The notes: generated from the letters alone by a model not told the origin. A stretch of DNA of 64,000 nucleotides from Cordylochernes scorpioides (GCA_030710605.1 CP092864.1:137765255-137829254); one strand, 5' to 3'; positions 11,330 to 21,945 are shown, counted from the first letter of the stretch. Made by a program: numbers and translations.

Positions 11330-12019
11330 GATAACAGATGGCGCGCAAATGCATCTTAATATCGGATATATTTAAAGTTTTCAATAGTTGTGAGAGATAC
11401 TGTACGGATATATATAAAAGAGCGAATAGTTCTATGAGCACTATATTAAAACCACGCTGATCCATCGTCTGTCATTATTTGTTGGGAAGTGAGACAGGCC
11501 AAAAGATTAGCCTTCTTTAATAAGATATTTCTTCTGCTTTAGTTCTTTTTGTGGCTTTTTCTATAAATATCTTAGAGAAATTCTATATATTTTTGTTCAA
11601 ATCAATTATTAGAGTTGTGGTATTTTAACAATTAATATTATAGCAGCTTATAATTCTATGAAAAGATTTTTTAATTTCGATATTTGTATTTTGATACACT
11701 GAAAACTTTTCTCATTACTTCTCTGCTATTTTATTAGTTTTAATTTGGTTTTACATTAAATAAATTGTCGTGTCATCCTGAAGTTTGTCTTTCCTAATTG
11801 TCTACGTGGTAATATTATAAACACAGTTTTTTTATGAGTAAATTTTGTATTAAATTTCAAAAACTTTTCACACACATAACAATAACAAATAATTTAATGC
11901 TAATACCCTTTTTCTGCGCCCCATTTATTTTATTTTATTCTTATATTTATAATAACTCTATTTATTGTTGAAGAAATAAATAATATAAAAATATAAAGAT
12001 ATGAATAAATAAATAAATA
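11330..12019. other. AT-rich intergenic DNA, no gene seen
   Basis: No coding frame, RNA gene or clear repeat boundary was recognised. A fragment near 11765-11800 (AATTGTCGTGTCATCCTGAA) matches the interior of the Helitrons at 6520 and 45615, so a piece of Helitron is probably present. Confidence 0.4.
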
Positions 12020-12325
12020 ATATAATGATGCATTAGCGCGCCATCTGTTATGAAAATTCGAAACTATTATAGACGCGTATGATTCTTTTGAAATTAAAAC
12101 AATTTCTACTACCCTTACTGCAATGGAAAAATTAATGGGAGGGCCTGGCTCATCAGTGGCGAACCCTCCCAGCGGTTTCGCCAGTTTAATCTACCATACC
12201 GCTGTTATATTGGTAGATTAAACTGGCGAAACCGCTGGGAGGGTTCTCCATTGCAGTAAGGGCAGTAGAAATTGTTTTAATTTCAAAAGAACCATACGTG
12301 TCTATAATAGCTTCGAATTTCAAAT
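12020..12325. repeat. Foldback MITE with duplicated core
   Basis: The left side begins ATGATGCATTAGCGCGCCATC, then TTCGAAACTATTATAGACGC. The right side ends with the inverse (CGTGTCTATAATAGCTTCGAA). The core GGCTCATCAGTGGCGAACCC...GCGGTTTCGCCAGTTTAATC is followed by its inverse TAAACTGGCGAAACCGCTGG, giving an almost complete hairpin. Confidence 0.8.
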
Positions 12326-12371
12326 GAAAAAAATGTTTAAATTATTATTAAATTATAATGTAATGTATTTA

Positions 12372-12546
12372 CAGTCGATCCTCCCTTTAGCAGACACCCC
12401 GCTAGTAGAAACCTCTCTACAAAGAACAGTTTTCCTTTGCAAAATTACCATTTTTACTATTTAGTAGCTCTCCGGTAAGAGGACACCTTTCCATAAAAGA
12501 CACTTTGGCTTTGCAATTAGGTGTCCTTTACAGGGAGGTTCTACTG
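12372..12546. repeat. TA-flanked MITE with CAGT ends
   Basis: It starts CAGTCGATCCTCCCTTTAGC and ends GGAGGTTCTACTG, with TA on both sides. Terminal inverted repeats and TA fit a pogo/mariner-type non-autonomous element. A longer copy lies at 44290-44533 and a fragment at 40976-41090. Confidence 0.75.
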
Positions 12547-12599
12547 TATATATAATTGCTATTATTTACCCAGACTAATCTATTAGATTGATTGTCTTA

Positions 12600-13700
12600 A
12601 TTAAGTTTTCCTGTATATAAATTTCTACTACCATTAAGGTACTATTACTGTTTTTCCTGCATGTATCCTACATTTCTTCTTGGAGAATCTGTATAAGACG
12701 AAAAGGTCTTAATAAAGCTTGTTGTTGCTGTTGTATATAAATATCATATCGCCATTAAGGTACTATTACTGTTTTTTCCTGCATGTATCCTACATTTCTT
12801 CTTGGAGAATCTGTATAAGACGAAAAGGTCTTAATAAAGCTTGTTGTTGCTGTTGTATATAAATATCATATCGCCATTAAGGTACTATTACTGTTTTTCC
12901 TGCATGTATCCTACATTTCTTCTTGGAGAATCTGTATAAGACGAAAAGGTCTTAATAAAGCTTGTTGTTGCTGTTGTATATAAATATCATATCGCCATTA
13001 AGGTACTATTACTGTTTTTCCTGCATGTATCCTACATTTCTTCTTGGAGAATCTGTATAAGACGAAAAGGTCTTAATAAAGCTTGTTGTTGCTGTTGTAT
13101 ATAAATATCATATCGCCATTAAGGTACTATTACTGTTTTTCCTGCATGTATCCTACATTTCTTCTTGGAGAATCTGTATAAGACGAAAAGGTCTTAATAA
13201 AGCTTGTTGTTGCTGTTGTATATAAATATCATATCGCCATTAAGGTACTATTACTGTTTTTCCTGCATGTATCCTACATTTCTTCTTGGAGAATCTGTAT
13301 AAGACGAAAAGGTCTTAATAAAGCTTGTTGTTGCTGTTGTATATAAATATCATATCGCCATTAAGGTACTATTACTGTTTTTTCCTGCATGTATCCTACA
13401 TTTCTTCTTGGAGAATCTGTATAAGACGAGAAGGTCTTAATAAAGCTTGTTGTTGCTGTTGTATATAAATATCATATCGCCATTAAGGTACTATTACTGT
13501 TTTTCCTGCATGTATCCTACATTTCTTCTTGGAGAATCTGTATAAGACGAAAAGGTCTTAATAAAGCTTGTTGTTGCTGTTGTATATAAATATCATATCG
13601 CCATTAAGGTACTATTACTGTTTTTCCCGCATGTATTCTACTTGGAGAAACTGTATAAGACTAAACTGTCTTAATAAAACTTTTGATGTTTTATACAATT
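12600..13700 (+). repeat. 121-bp tandem array derived from a retrotransposon 3' tail
   Basis: About eight to nine near-identical units of 121-122 bp, each ending TCTTAATAAAGCTTGTTGTTGCTGTTG. Each unit holds a polyadenylation-like AATAAA and a (TTG)n stretch, as at the 3' ends of the non-LTR retrotransposon copies in this window (22780-22812, 23940-23962). Similar non-tandem text (CTTGGAGAAGTTGTATAAGACC) occurs at 23545-23600. Reading frames here are chance products of the repeat. Confidence 0.85.
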
Positions 13701-14080
13701 GCTATTGTGACCCTCAAAGAGGCACCTCTCCCTTTAAAAATGTATTAAAATAATGAATTTTGTTTATCATTCCAGTACATAACGTGATGATTGCGATGAC
13801 GAATTAACCATAACACCAGTTTTGGTAAATTCAGACAACAACATGTATACCCTGTTATAGGGCTATGGACTTCATCAGTACAGGGGGCGGCTTCGATTTC
13901 ATAACATTCTATGGAGGGGTGATGCAATTGGTCAAAATTTCCTTTTTTATTTTATTGGTATTTTTGCCTCTCAAAACAAATGTAAAATACATTTATGTAG
14001 AATTAAATATAAAAAAAAAACTTATTTATAAAAATAAATATTTTAAATGATTATTTTATATATATATATATACGCGCCGC
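13701..14080. other. No gene confirmed
   Basis: TTTGTTTATCATTCCAG at 13762-13778 looks like a splice acceptor, and short open frames follow on both strands (13745-13927 minus, 13865-14050 plus). None has a recognisable domain. A diverged exon cannot be excluded, but I do not call one. Confidence 0.3.
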
Positions 14081-14084
14081 CGAT

Positions 14085-14660
14085 GATGGAGAGAAAACTT
14101 GAAAAGAGGAGAGGGAAAAGTCTTTGATATCGCCGGTCGTCTATGTTTTTTTTTGGACACACAGGCAATTTTGTTCACCCTTGGTTATCTCTTGTGTCTT
14201 CAATAAAGGTCCCTGTGTATCAAATATTTTTCAGAGTTATTGTCTGAATCCCGATATACATGTTAAAAGGTACACCTTCCTTAAGTTTTGTCCATGAGTG
14301 TATATAGAAAACAACATTTTTCTGCGATTACTCTAATGACAAAAAGATTTGGAGAGCCTGGCTCATCAGTGGTGTACACTTCCAGCAGTTTCGCCAATTT
14401 AATCTACCAAACCGTTCTAGTATTGTAATGGACTGTTCTGCTTATATAACCAATGAGGCCTCTAAAGACCAGTAATAGACTTAAACTTTGTATGAGAATA
14501 GTGAATTACCCTCATTAACAAAACTTAAGAAAGTGGAAAGTTTTTGATATCGCCGATCGTCTATTTTTTTTTTTGTAAGGAGGCAGATATAATTTTGTTC
14601 ACACTTGGTTATCTCGTGTTTTCAATAAAGGTCACTGTGTGACCTTTCAGAGGCGTTGTC
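14085..14660. repeat. Left inverted flank of the 76-bp satellite
   Basis: Two copies (14100-14215 and 14526-14640) of a module containing GTCTTTGATATCGCCGGTCG...TTTTGTTCACACTTGGTTATCT. They are the inverse of modules right of the satellite at 19052-19165, 19180-19290 and 19355-19460. A lone satellite unit lies at about 14219-14305, and a foldback-core fragment (CTCATCAGTGGTGTACAC...TTTCGCCAATTT) at 14350-14415. Confidence 0.7.
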
Positions 14661-14929
14661 CTGAAAGATGTTTTTTTTTTAACTCTTCCTCAAGCCAGGC
14701 CTCTTCTCGTGAATTTTGATATTCAGCTGGTTAAAAAAGGTTACAGTAATATTCACCTGTGATAGTTCTGTCTTTTTCAAGGTAATCAATTAGTAGGATC
14801 TCTTTGTCATCCCAAAACACACTATTGACCATGGTCTTTCTGGTAGATGGGATCAACTTCGCTTTCTTTGATGCTGAACTACCGGCTTCCACCCACTGCT
14901 TCGACTACTGTTTGGTTTCTGGTGTATCA

Positions 14930-17900
14930 AATATCTTTCAGAGTTATTGTCTCAATCCTGAAATACATTCTAAAAGGTACAACTTCCTTTAGTTTTGTCC
15001 ATGAGTGTATCTTTCAGAATTATTGTCTGAATCCATATATACATGATAAAAGGCACAACTTCCATTAAGTTTTGTCCATGAGTGTATCTTTCAGTTATTG
15101 TCTGAATCCCGAAATACATGCTAAAAGGTACAACTTCCATAAGTTTTGTCCATGAGTGTATCTTTCAGAGTTGTTGTCTGAATCCCGATATACATTCTAA
15201 AAGGTACAACTTCCTTAAGTTTTGTCCATGAGTGTATCTTTCAGAATTATTGTCTGAATCCATATATACATGATAAAAGGCACAACTTCCTTAAGTTTTG
15301 TCCATGAGTGTATCTTTCAGTTATTGTCTGAATCCCGAAATAAATGCTAAAAGGTACAACTTCCATAAGTTTTGTCCATGAGTGTATCTTTCAGAGTTAT
15401 TGTCTGAATCCCGATATACATGATAAAGGTACAACTTCCTTAAGTTTTGTCCATGAGTGTATCTTTCAGAATTATTGTCTGAATCCATATATACATGATA
15501 AAAGGTACAACTTCCTTAAGTGTTGTCCATGAGTATATCTTTCAGATTTATTGTCTGAATCCCGATATACATGATAAAAGGTACAACTTCCTTAAGTGTT
15601 GTCCATGAGTATATCTTTCAGAGTTGTTGTCTGAATCCCGATATACATGTTAAAAGGTACAACTTCCTTAAGTTTTACCATGAGTGATCTTTCAGAGTTA
15701 TTGTCTGAATCCTGATATACATGCTAAAAGGTACAACTTCCTTAAGTTTTGTCCATGAGTGTATCTTTCAGAGTTATTGTCTGAATCCCGATATACATGC
15801 TAAAAGGTACAACTTCATTAAGTTTTGTCCATGAGTGTATCTTTCAGAGTTATTGTCTGAATCCCGATATACATGCTAAAAGGTACAACTTCCTTAAGTT
15901 TTGTCCATGAGTGTATCTTTCAGAGTTATTGTCTGAATCCCGATATACATGCTAAAAGGTAAAACTTCCTCAAGTTTTGTCCATGAGTGTATCTTTCAGA
16001 GTTATTTTCTGAATCCCGATATACATGTTAAAAGGTACAACTTCATTAAGTTTTGTCCATGAGTGTATCTTTCAGAGTTATTGTCTGAATCCCGATATAC
16101 ATGCTAAAAGGTACAACTTCCTTTAGTTTTGTCCATGAGTGTATCTTTCAGAGTTATTGTCTGAATCCCGATATACATGCTGAAAGGTAAAACTTCCTTA
16201 AGTTTTGTCCATGAGTGTATCTTTCAGAGTTATTGTCTGAATCCCGATATACATGCTAAAAGGTAAAACTTCCTTAAATTTTGTCTATGAGTGTATCTTT
16301 CAGAGTTATTGTCTGAATCCCGATATACATGCTAAAATGTACAACTTCCTTAAGTGTTGTCCATGAGTATATCTTTCAGAGTTATTGTCTGAATCCCGAT
16401 ATACATGCTAAAAGGTAAAACTTCCTTAAGTTTTGTCCATGAGTGTATCTTTCAGAGTTATTGTCTGAATCCTGATATACATGCTAAAAGGTACAACTTC
16501 CTTAAGTTTTGTCCATGAGTGTATCTTTCAGAGTTATTGTCTGAATCCCGATATACATGCTAAAAGGTACAACTTCATTAAGTTTTGTCCATGAGTGTAT
16601 CTTTCAGAGTTATTGTCTGAATCCCGATATACATGCTAAAAGGTACAACTTCCTTAAGTTTTGTCCATGAGTGTATCTTTCAGAGTTATTGTCTGAATCC
16701 CTATATACATTCTAAAAGGTACAACTTCCTTAAGTTTTGTCCATGAGTGTATCTTTCAGAATTATTGTCTGAATCCATATATACATGATAAAAGGCACAA
16801 CTTCCTTAAGTTTTGTCCATGAGTGTATCTTTCAGTTATTGTCTGAATCCCGAAATACATGCTAAAAGGTACAACTTCCATAAGTTTTGTCCATGAGTGT
16901 ATCTTTCAGAGTTATTGTCTGAATCCCGATATACATGATAAAGGTACAACTTCCTTAAGTTTTGTCCATGAGTGTATCTTTCAGAATTATTGTCTGAATC
17001 CATATATACATGATAAAAGGTACAACTTCCTTAAGTGTTGTCCATGAGTATATCTTTCAGATTTATTGTCTGAATCCCGATATACATGATAAAAGGTACA
17101 ACTTCCTTAAGTGTTGTCCATGAGTATATCTTTCAGAGTTGTTGTCTGAATCCCGATATACATGTTAAAAGGTACAACTTCCTTAAGTTTTACCATGAGT
17201 GATTTTTCAAAGTTATTGACTGAATCCCGATATACATGCTAAAATGTACAACTTCCTTAAGTGTTGTCCATGAGTATATCTTTCAGAGTTATTGTCTGAA
17301 TCCCGATATACATGCTAAAAGGTAAAACTTCCTTAAGTTTTGTCCATGAGTGTATCTTTCAGAGTTATTGTCTGAATCCTGATATACATGCTAAAAGGTA
17401 CAACTTCCTTAAGTTTTGTCCATGAGTGTATCTTTCAGAGTTATTGTCTGAATCCCGATATACATGCTAAAAGGTAAAACTTCCTTAAGTTTTGTCCATG
17501 AGTGTATCTTTCAGAGTTATTGTCTGAATCCTGATATACATGCTAAAAGGTACAACTTCCTTAAGTTTTGTCCATGAGTGTATCTTTCAGAGTTATTGTC
17601 TGAATCCCGATATACATGCTAAAAGGTACAACTTCATTAAGTTTTGTCCATGAGTGTATCTTTCAGAGTTATTGTCTGAATCCCGATATACATGCTAAAA
17701 GGTACAACTTCCTTAAGTTTTGTCCATGAGTGTATCTTTCAGAGTTATTGTCTGAATCCCGATATACATGCTAAAAGGTAAAACTTCCTCAAGTTTTGTC
17801 CATGAGTGTATCTTTCAGAGTTATTGTCTGAATCCCGATATACATGTTAAAAGGTACAACTTCATTAAGTTTTGTCCATGAGTGTATCTTTCAGAGTTAT

Positions 17901-18788
17901 TGTCTGAATCCCGATATACATGCTGAAAGGTACAACTTCCTTTTGTTTTGTCCATGAGTGTATCTTTCAGAGTTATTGTCTGAATCCCGATATACATGCT
18001 AAAAGGTAAAACTTCCTTAAGTTTTGTCCATGAGTGTATCTTTCAGAGTTATTGTCTGAATCCCGATATACATGCTAAAAGGTAAAACTTCCTTAAATTT
18101 TGTCTATGAGTGTATCTTTCAGAGTTATTGTCTGAATCCCGATATACATGCTAAAATGTACAACTTCCTTAAGTGTTGTCCATGAGTATATCTTTCAGAG
18201 TTATTGTCTGAATCCCGATATACATGCTAAAAGGTAAAACTTCCTTAAGTTTTGTCCATGAGTGTATCTTTCAGAGTTATTGTCTGAATCCTGATATACA
18301 TGCTAAAAGGTACAACTTCCTTAAGTTTTGTCCATGAGTGTATCTTTCAGAGTTATTGTCTGAATCCCGATATACATGCTAAAAGGTACAACTTCATTAA
18401 GTTTTGTCCATGAGTGTATCTTTCAGAGTTATTGTCTGAATCCCGATATACATGCTAAAAGGTACAACTTCCTTAAGTTTTGTCCATGAGTGTATCTTTC
18501 AGAGTTATTGTCTGAATCCCGATATACATGCTAAAAGGTAAAACTTCCTCAAGTTTTGTCCATGAGTGTATCTTTCAGAGTTATTGTCCGAATCCCGATA
18601 TACATGTTAAAAGGTACAACTTCATTAAGTTTTGTCCATGAGTGTATCGTTCAGAGTTATTGTCTGAATCACGATATACATGCTAAAAGGTACAACTTCC
18701 TTAAGTTTTATCCATGAGTGTATCGTTCAGAGTTATTGTCTGAATCACGATATACATGCTAAAAGGTACAACTTCCTTAAGTTTTGTC
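14930..18788. repeat. 76-bp satellite array, ~50 copies
   Basis: The unit reads CATGCTAAAAGGTACAACTT, then CCTTAAGTTTTGTCCATGAG, then TGTATCTTTCAGAGTTATTG, then TCTGAATCCCGATATA. Variants (GATAAA, AATTATTG, TTCATTAAG, GTAAAACTT) recur in the same order at a longer period: 15325-15700 repeats at 16840-17215, a shift of 1515 bp or about 20 units. This indicates higher-order duplication. The unit length is not a multiple of three and the short open frames are incidental. Confidence 0.95.
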
Positions 18789-18889
18789 GATATACGAGAT
18801 ATGCGATCGAGTGATACTACAGTACCATATTGCTCCCTACCATCATAATTCTATCGTTCAGGACACCATCAAAATACTAAATTGAGCTC

Positions 18890-19470
18890 TTCTAACACAC
18901 ATTCTTCGTATTCACCAGACTTTCCCCCATCAGATTAACAATTGTTACGGTCAAATGTGCATTACTTGACAGGGCTAAGTTTAGCCAATTTCGAAGATAT
19001 GAAAAATTGTTTGAATAAATTGTTTCAGTCCAAAGAAGCGTTGTTCTTATAGCACAGTAACCTTTATTGAAGACCCACAAGATAACCAAGTGTGAACAAA
19101 ATTGCCTCTGTCTCCTTAATAAAAAATAGACTACTGGAGATATCAAAGATTTTCCACTTCTTCGTGGACAAATGAATGTATATATATAACCAAGTGTGAA
19201 CAAAATTGCCTCTATCTTCCTAAAAATTTTTTTTTCAAATCATAAATAGACGACCGTCGATATCAAAGACTTTCCACTTCCTTAAGTTTTGTCTCCATGA
19301 GTATATACATAGGTACATAAGTATACTTATATACATAAGTATATACATGTAGTATATAGATAACCAAGTGTGAACAAAATTGCCTCTGTCTCCCTAAAAA
19401 AAAAAAAAATCATAAATATACGACCGGCGATATCAAAGACTTTCTACTTTCTTAAGATATGTCCATGAAA
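18890..19470. repeat. Right inverted flank of the satellite
   Basis: Three direct copies of the module ATAACCAAGTGTGAACAAAATTGCCTC...GATATCAAAGA(C/T)TTTCCACTTC lie at about 19052-19165, 19180-19290 and 19355-19460. They are inverse to the left flank at 14100-14640. The stretch 18790-19050 between satellite and modules is unique sequence without a recognised gene. Confidence 0.7.
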
Positions 19471-19499
19471 GTGTGTGTTTATATATATATGGTGAAATT

Positions 19500-19625
19500 A
19501 ATACAAATGTGACGGCTAGAAGTGAGGGAGGTTGGCGAGGACGATAGGGGGCGGGTAGGGTACGGTATCATCGCCCGCCGCTAGGGTGCCACCAGCGTCA
19601 GTCCCGCTCTGTCCCTCGCCGAGCC
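19500..19625 (+). promoter_or_regulatory. GC-rich promoter/5' UTR of the somatomedin-B gene
   Basis: Sequence composition changes abruptly from AT-rich repeats to a CpG- and G-rich block (GAGGTTGGCGAGGACGATAGG and CATCGCCCGCCGCTAGGG) just before the ATG at 19626. No TATA box is evident. This fits a CpG-type promoter plus leader. The transcription start cannot be fixed from sequence alone. Confidence 0.5.
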
Positions 19626-19812
19626 ATGTCCCCTCTTCTCCTGCTCCTTCTCCTACCGCTGCTAGCCGAGGCCTCGTGCCGGGAGCGACGTACATGCTGC
19701 CCGGGCCGCGACTCTTCCTGCGTCGTAGCGCTCCCCGACAAACCATGTTACTGCGACCATGCTTGCCTGGCCGTGGGTGATTGTTGCCCTGACTTCACCG
19801 ATTTCTGTGGGG
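19626..19812 (+). CDS. First exon of secreted somatomedin-B domain protein (SBSPON-like)
   Basis: The ATG opens a classical signal peptide (M-S-P, seven Leu, then P-L-L-A-E-A), with cleavage expected near residue 16. A somatomedin-B domain follows at about residues 18-60. Its cysteine pattern (C-x5-CC-x6-C, C-Y-C, C, CC, C) has ten Cys, including the adjacent C-C of V-G-D-C-C-P-D-F. Vertebrate SBSPON (somatomedin-B and thrombospondin-1 domain protein) uses the same spacing right after its signal peptide, so an extracellular matrix or secreted role is likely. The frame runs into a strong splice donor (GGGG^GTGAGT, donor GT at 19813-19814), giving a 187-nt phase-1 exon. The thrombospondin-1 exon expected next was not found, so the rest of the gene lies beyond intronic repeats or outside the window. 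Another SMB protein is possible. Confidence 0.8.
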
Positions 19813-19989
19813 GTGAGTACCTCTAAAACCTAACTCTTTCACGTGAAACCTACTTACAACTCTTTATTACCATAAAGCACAATTTAGATTATAGATAATG
19901 TACTATATAATATATATATTTTTTATTTTATTTTATTATTACAGAAGCACGAAGTCTATCAGACTATTGTGCTATATTAGAATTATTTA

Positions 19990-20215
19990 CATATATATAT
20001 TAAAAATAAAAAAGGCATATCCTGACCAGGAGCACATATGCTTTACAGAAGGCAGAGCTCCATGTGGTGGAACAGAAATCAACTAAACATTGATTTAGCC
20101 TGTAAACTGATATTTGGCCAACCCAATTTCTTGATAAATCAAGAAAAGCCATCCACGAACGCGTTTCGCGCTGTTGGCGCTCGTCAGCGTGTAGTAGGCT
20201 TTCTTCGATTGTTTT
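19990..20215 (+). repeat. Dispersed ~200-bp repeat (R200 family)
   Basis: It begins with AAAAAGGCATATCCTGACCAG and ends with AACGCGTTTCGCGCTGTTGG...CTCGTCAGCGTG. Other copies lie at 35573-36080 (interrupted), 45955-46150 and 50560-50790 (inverse), with pieces at 22205-22318 and 36215-36260. It holds no protein and no obvious pol III boxes. A MITE or SINE-like origin is possible. Confidence 0.75.
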
Positions 20216-20229
20216 TTTTTTTTTTCATA

Positions 20230-20560
20230 TATATTTAATTATTTACACGTTGAATTAGTAGTGATTTATAAATCTGTGTACAAATAGCTCTAAACTTACC
20301 AAAGTTTTCATAAGATTGAGTATATACAGAAAAATGATTTGGCATTTGAGGGCAAGCCAACAAAAGATGCTCTGGTGTTTCAACATCTAGACAGCATTCA
20401 CATGTTGGATTATTTATAACTCTCAAGTCAAAGAGAAAACTTAAAAAGGGTCCTTTGCCTGTGAAGAACAAAGTAGTGTATTTATCAGGAGTAATGAAGC
20501 TTGGTACATCTCTCAGAAAAAAAAATTCTTGAACTTTGCATTAGTTTGAGAAAGATAAAA
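20230..20560 (-). pseudogene. Non-LTR retrotransposon, reverse-transcriptase C-terminal fragment
   Basis: The open part (20235-20471) contains F-T-G-K-G-P-F near the start and the C-terminal zinc-binding signature C-x-C-C...E-T-P-E-H-L-L-L-A-C-P, typical of the tail of Jockey/R1-type ORF2 proteins. Coding similarity seems to continue upstream, to about 20560, out of frame. The fragment is 5'-truncated and dead. Confidence 0.7.
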
Positions 20561-20689
20561 TCTAGTATGTATATATGGTTTTGACCAAGGACTTGGTTGT
20601 TGTTGTGTGATGTAATCAATATATAGCGTGAGATATTCATGTTTTTAGTTCTTATGATAATTCTGTAATAATAAAATATTATAATACAA

Positions 20690-21120
20690 TATAATGCGGC
20701 TTAGATTGTAGAACGACATTTGAAAATGATCCCGCATGTGTTTCTTTTGAACGAAAAATCGAAATTTATTTTAAGGAGAAATAACGATTATTTCTAACCT
20801 TAGGGATGAAGTATGAAAGAATGAATTGTGAAGAGTAATGATAAACGGAAAAATAAAGTGTCCAGGGATGGGAATCGAACCCACAGTGTTCAGCTTAGTG
20901 GACATGGCATCTGCCCGTTAAGCAGAACACTGTGAGTTCGATTCCCATCCCTGGACATTTTATTTTTCCGTTTATCATTACTCTTCACAATTCATCCTTT
21001 CATACTTCATCCCTAAGGTTATAAATAATCGTTATTTCTACTTAAAATAAATTTAGATTTTTCGTTCAAAAGAAACGCATGCGGGATAATTTTTAAATGT
21101 CGTTCCACAATAAAATATTA
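20690..21120. repeat. Large foldback element with inverted tRNA-like halves
   Basis: Arms of about 200 bp are inverse copies: GTAGAACGACATTTGAAAAT...ACGGAAAAATAAAGTGTCCAGGG on the left and the complement ending at AAATGTCGTTCCACAATA on the right. Next to the centre (20868-20958) each arm carries a tRNA 3' half with a B box (GAGTTCGATTCCC) and the stem CCCTGGA. One orientation also has a well-paired anticodon stem (TCTGC/GCAGA). A relative is at 41260-41735. Confidence 0.75.
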
Positions 21121-21399
21121 TGCAAATTTATAACTTTTCAGTTACATACAATCTCTTTTAATGAAAAACTACACTACCTAAGATTATTGAATATTAGGCA
21201 GACGAGTACATAACAGATCCAATAAGACCTAATCCAAATAATTTAATACTGTATGACGTTTTGTTGAGAGCTAAGACTTTCCTAACATCGAGCAGAATAA
21301 TTACCAACACTTCGAGGTAATTAATACTTTCTTAATTACCTTTCTTAACTAACTAATTTACATCGTCTTTTATTAATGCGTCACCTTAAAAAAAAAAGA

Positions 21400-21472
21400 T
21401 GCTGAAACCCGGGATCGAACCAGGGACCTTTAGATCTTCAGTCTAACGCTCTCCCGACTGAGTTATTTCGTC
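21400..21472 (-). tRNA. tRNA-Phe (GAA), probably degenerate
   Basis: The minus strand gives a 73-nt tRNA with A box (TAACTCAGTCGGGAGAGCG), anticodon stem TTAGA/TCTAA around loop CTGAAGA (anticodon GAA), and T arm CCTGG-TTCGATC-CCGGG. A run of T follows the 3' end and can stop RNA polymerase III. The acceptor stem (GACGAAA/TTTCAGC) has mismatches at pairs 2 and 3, so it may be a recent pseudogene or a repeat-borne copy. Confidence 0.75.
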
Positions 21473-21480
21473 TTATAAGT

Positions 21481-21553
21481 GTCCAGGGATGGGAATCTAA
21501 CCCACAGTGTTCGGCTTACCAGGCAGATGCCATGTCCACTAGGTTGCCCTGGA
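21481..21553 (-). tRNA. tRNA-Thr (GGT)-like sequence, repeat-borne
   Basis: On the minus strand the acceptor stem TCCAGGG/CCCTGGA, D arm GCCT/ACCT...GGC, anticodon loop CTGGTAA (anticodon GGT) and T arm GTGGG-TTAGATT-CCCAT fold as a tRNA. One anticodon-stem mismatch and TTAGATT instead of TTCGATT argue against a working gene. The same sequence occurs in the foldback elements at 20868 and 41469, so it belongs to a mobile repeat. It lies 8 bp from the tRNA-Phe. Confidence 0.5.
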
Positions 21554-21654
21554 CACTAATACACTGGATACAACTTTGATCTTTATAAACTAGATTTAAG
21601 AACATCTGATCCTTACAGAAATCTTGTATTTCGCTCTCTCAAATGATAATACAG

Positions 21655-21945
21655 ATGTTCTAAACCGTTCGTTTTTGACTGCTACGACCCGGGTTCGATT
21701 CCCGCATTGGGTACTTTTTTCTGATTAAAAAAAATGCTCCAATGACCCCCGATTCTTGCACAAATCCAACCCCACCAGCGAGTGCAAGTAACCAAACGAG
21801 GCTCTGGCATATTTGTAAGTGCAAAGTCGAACTGCTTTTCACATGTAGACATGTGGTACACTTACAGTAAAAGCAGTCGCCTACTCCTACCCACCATGAT
21901 TATCATGGCCTGTACCACGTGTACTAGGGATAAGCAAATAATAAT
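21655..21945 (+). mobile_element. tRNA-derived SINE, slightly 5'-truncated
   Basis: It has the B box CGGGTTCGATTCCCGCATTGGG, the body GCTCCAATGACCCCCGATTCTTGC...GTCGAACTGCTTTTCACATG and the tail CCACGTGTACTAGGGATAAGC followed by AATAATAATA. It matches the complete copies at 52585-52900 (+) and 38020-38321 (minus), but lacks about 35 bp of their 5' end. Confidence 0.8.

Noticed and set aside
13745..13927. Cys-rich 60-residue ORF on the minus strand
   Set aside because: The cysteines are tempting, but there is no signal peptide, no known spacing and no supporting splice structure in the right orientation.
15344..15532. 62-residue ORF, occurring identically again at 16859-17047
   Set aside because: Both copies are satellite monomers. 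A one-base deletion gives a 75-bp unit that happens to stay in frame, and the identity reflects the 1515-bp higher-order repeat, not selection on a protein.
14930..18788. CRISPR-like array
   Set aside because: Units are contiguous with no unique spacers, and the genome is eukaryotic; this is satellite DNA.
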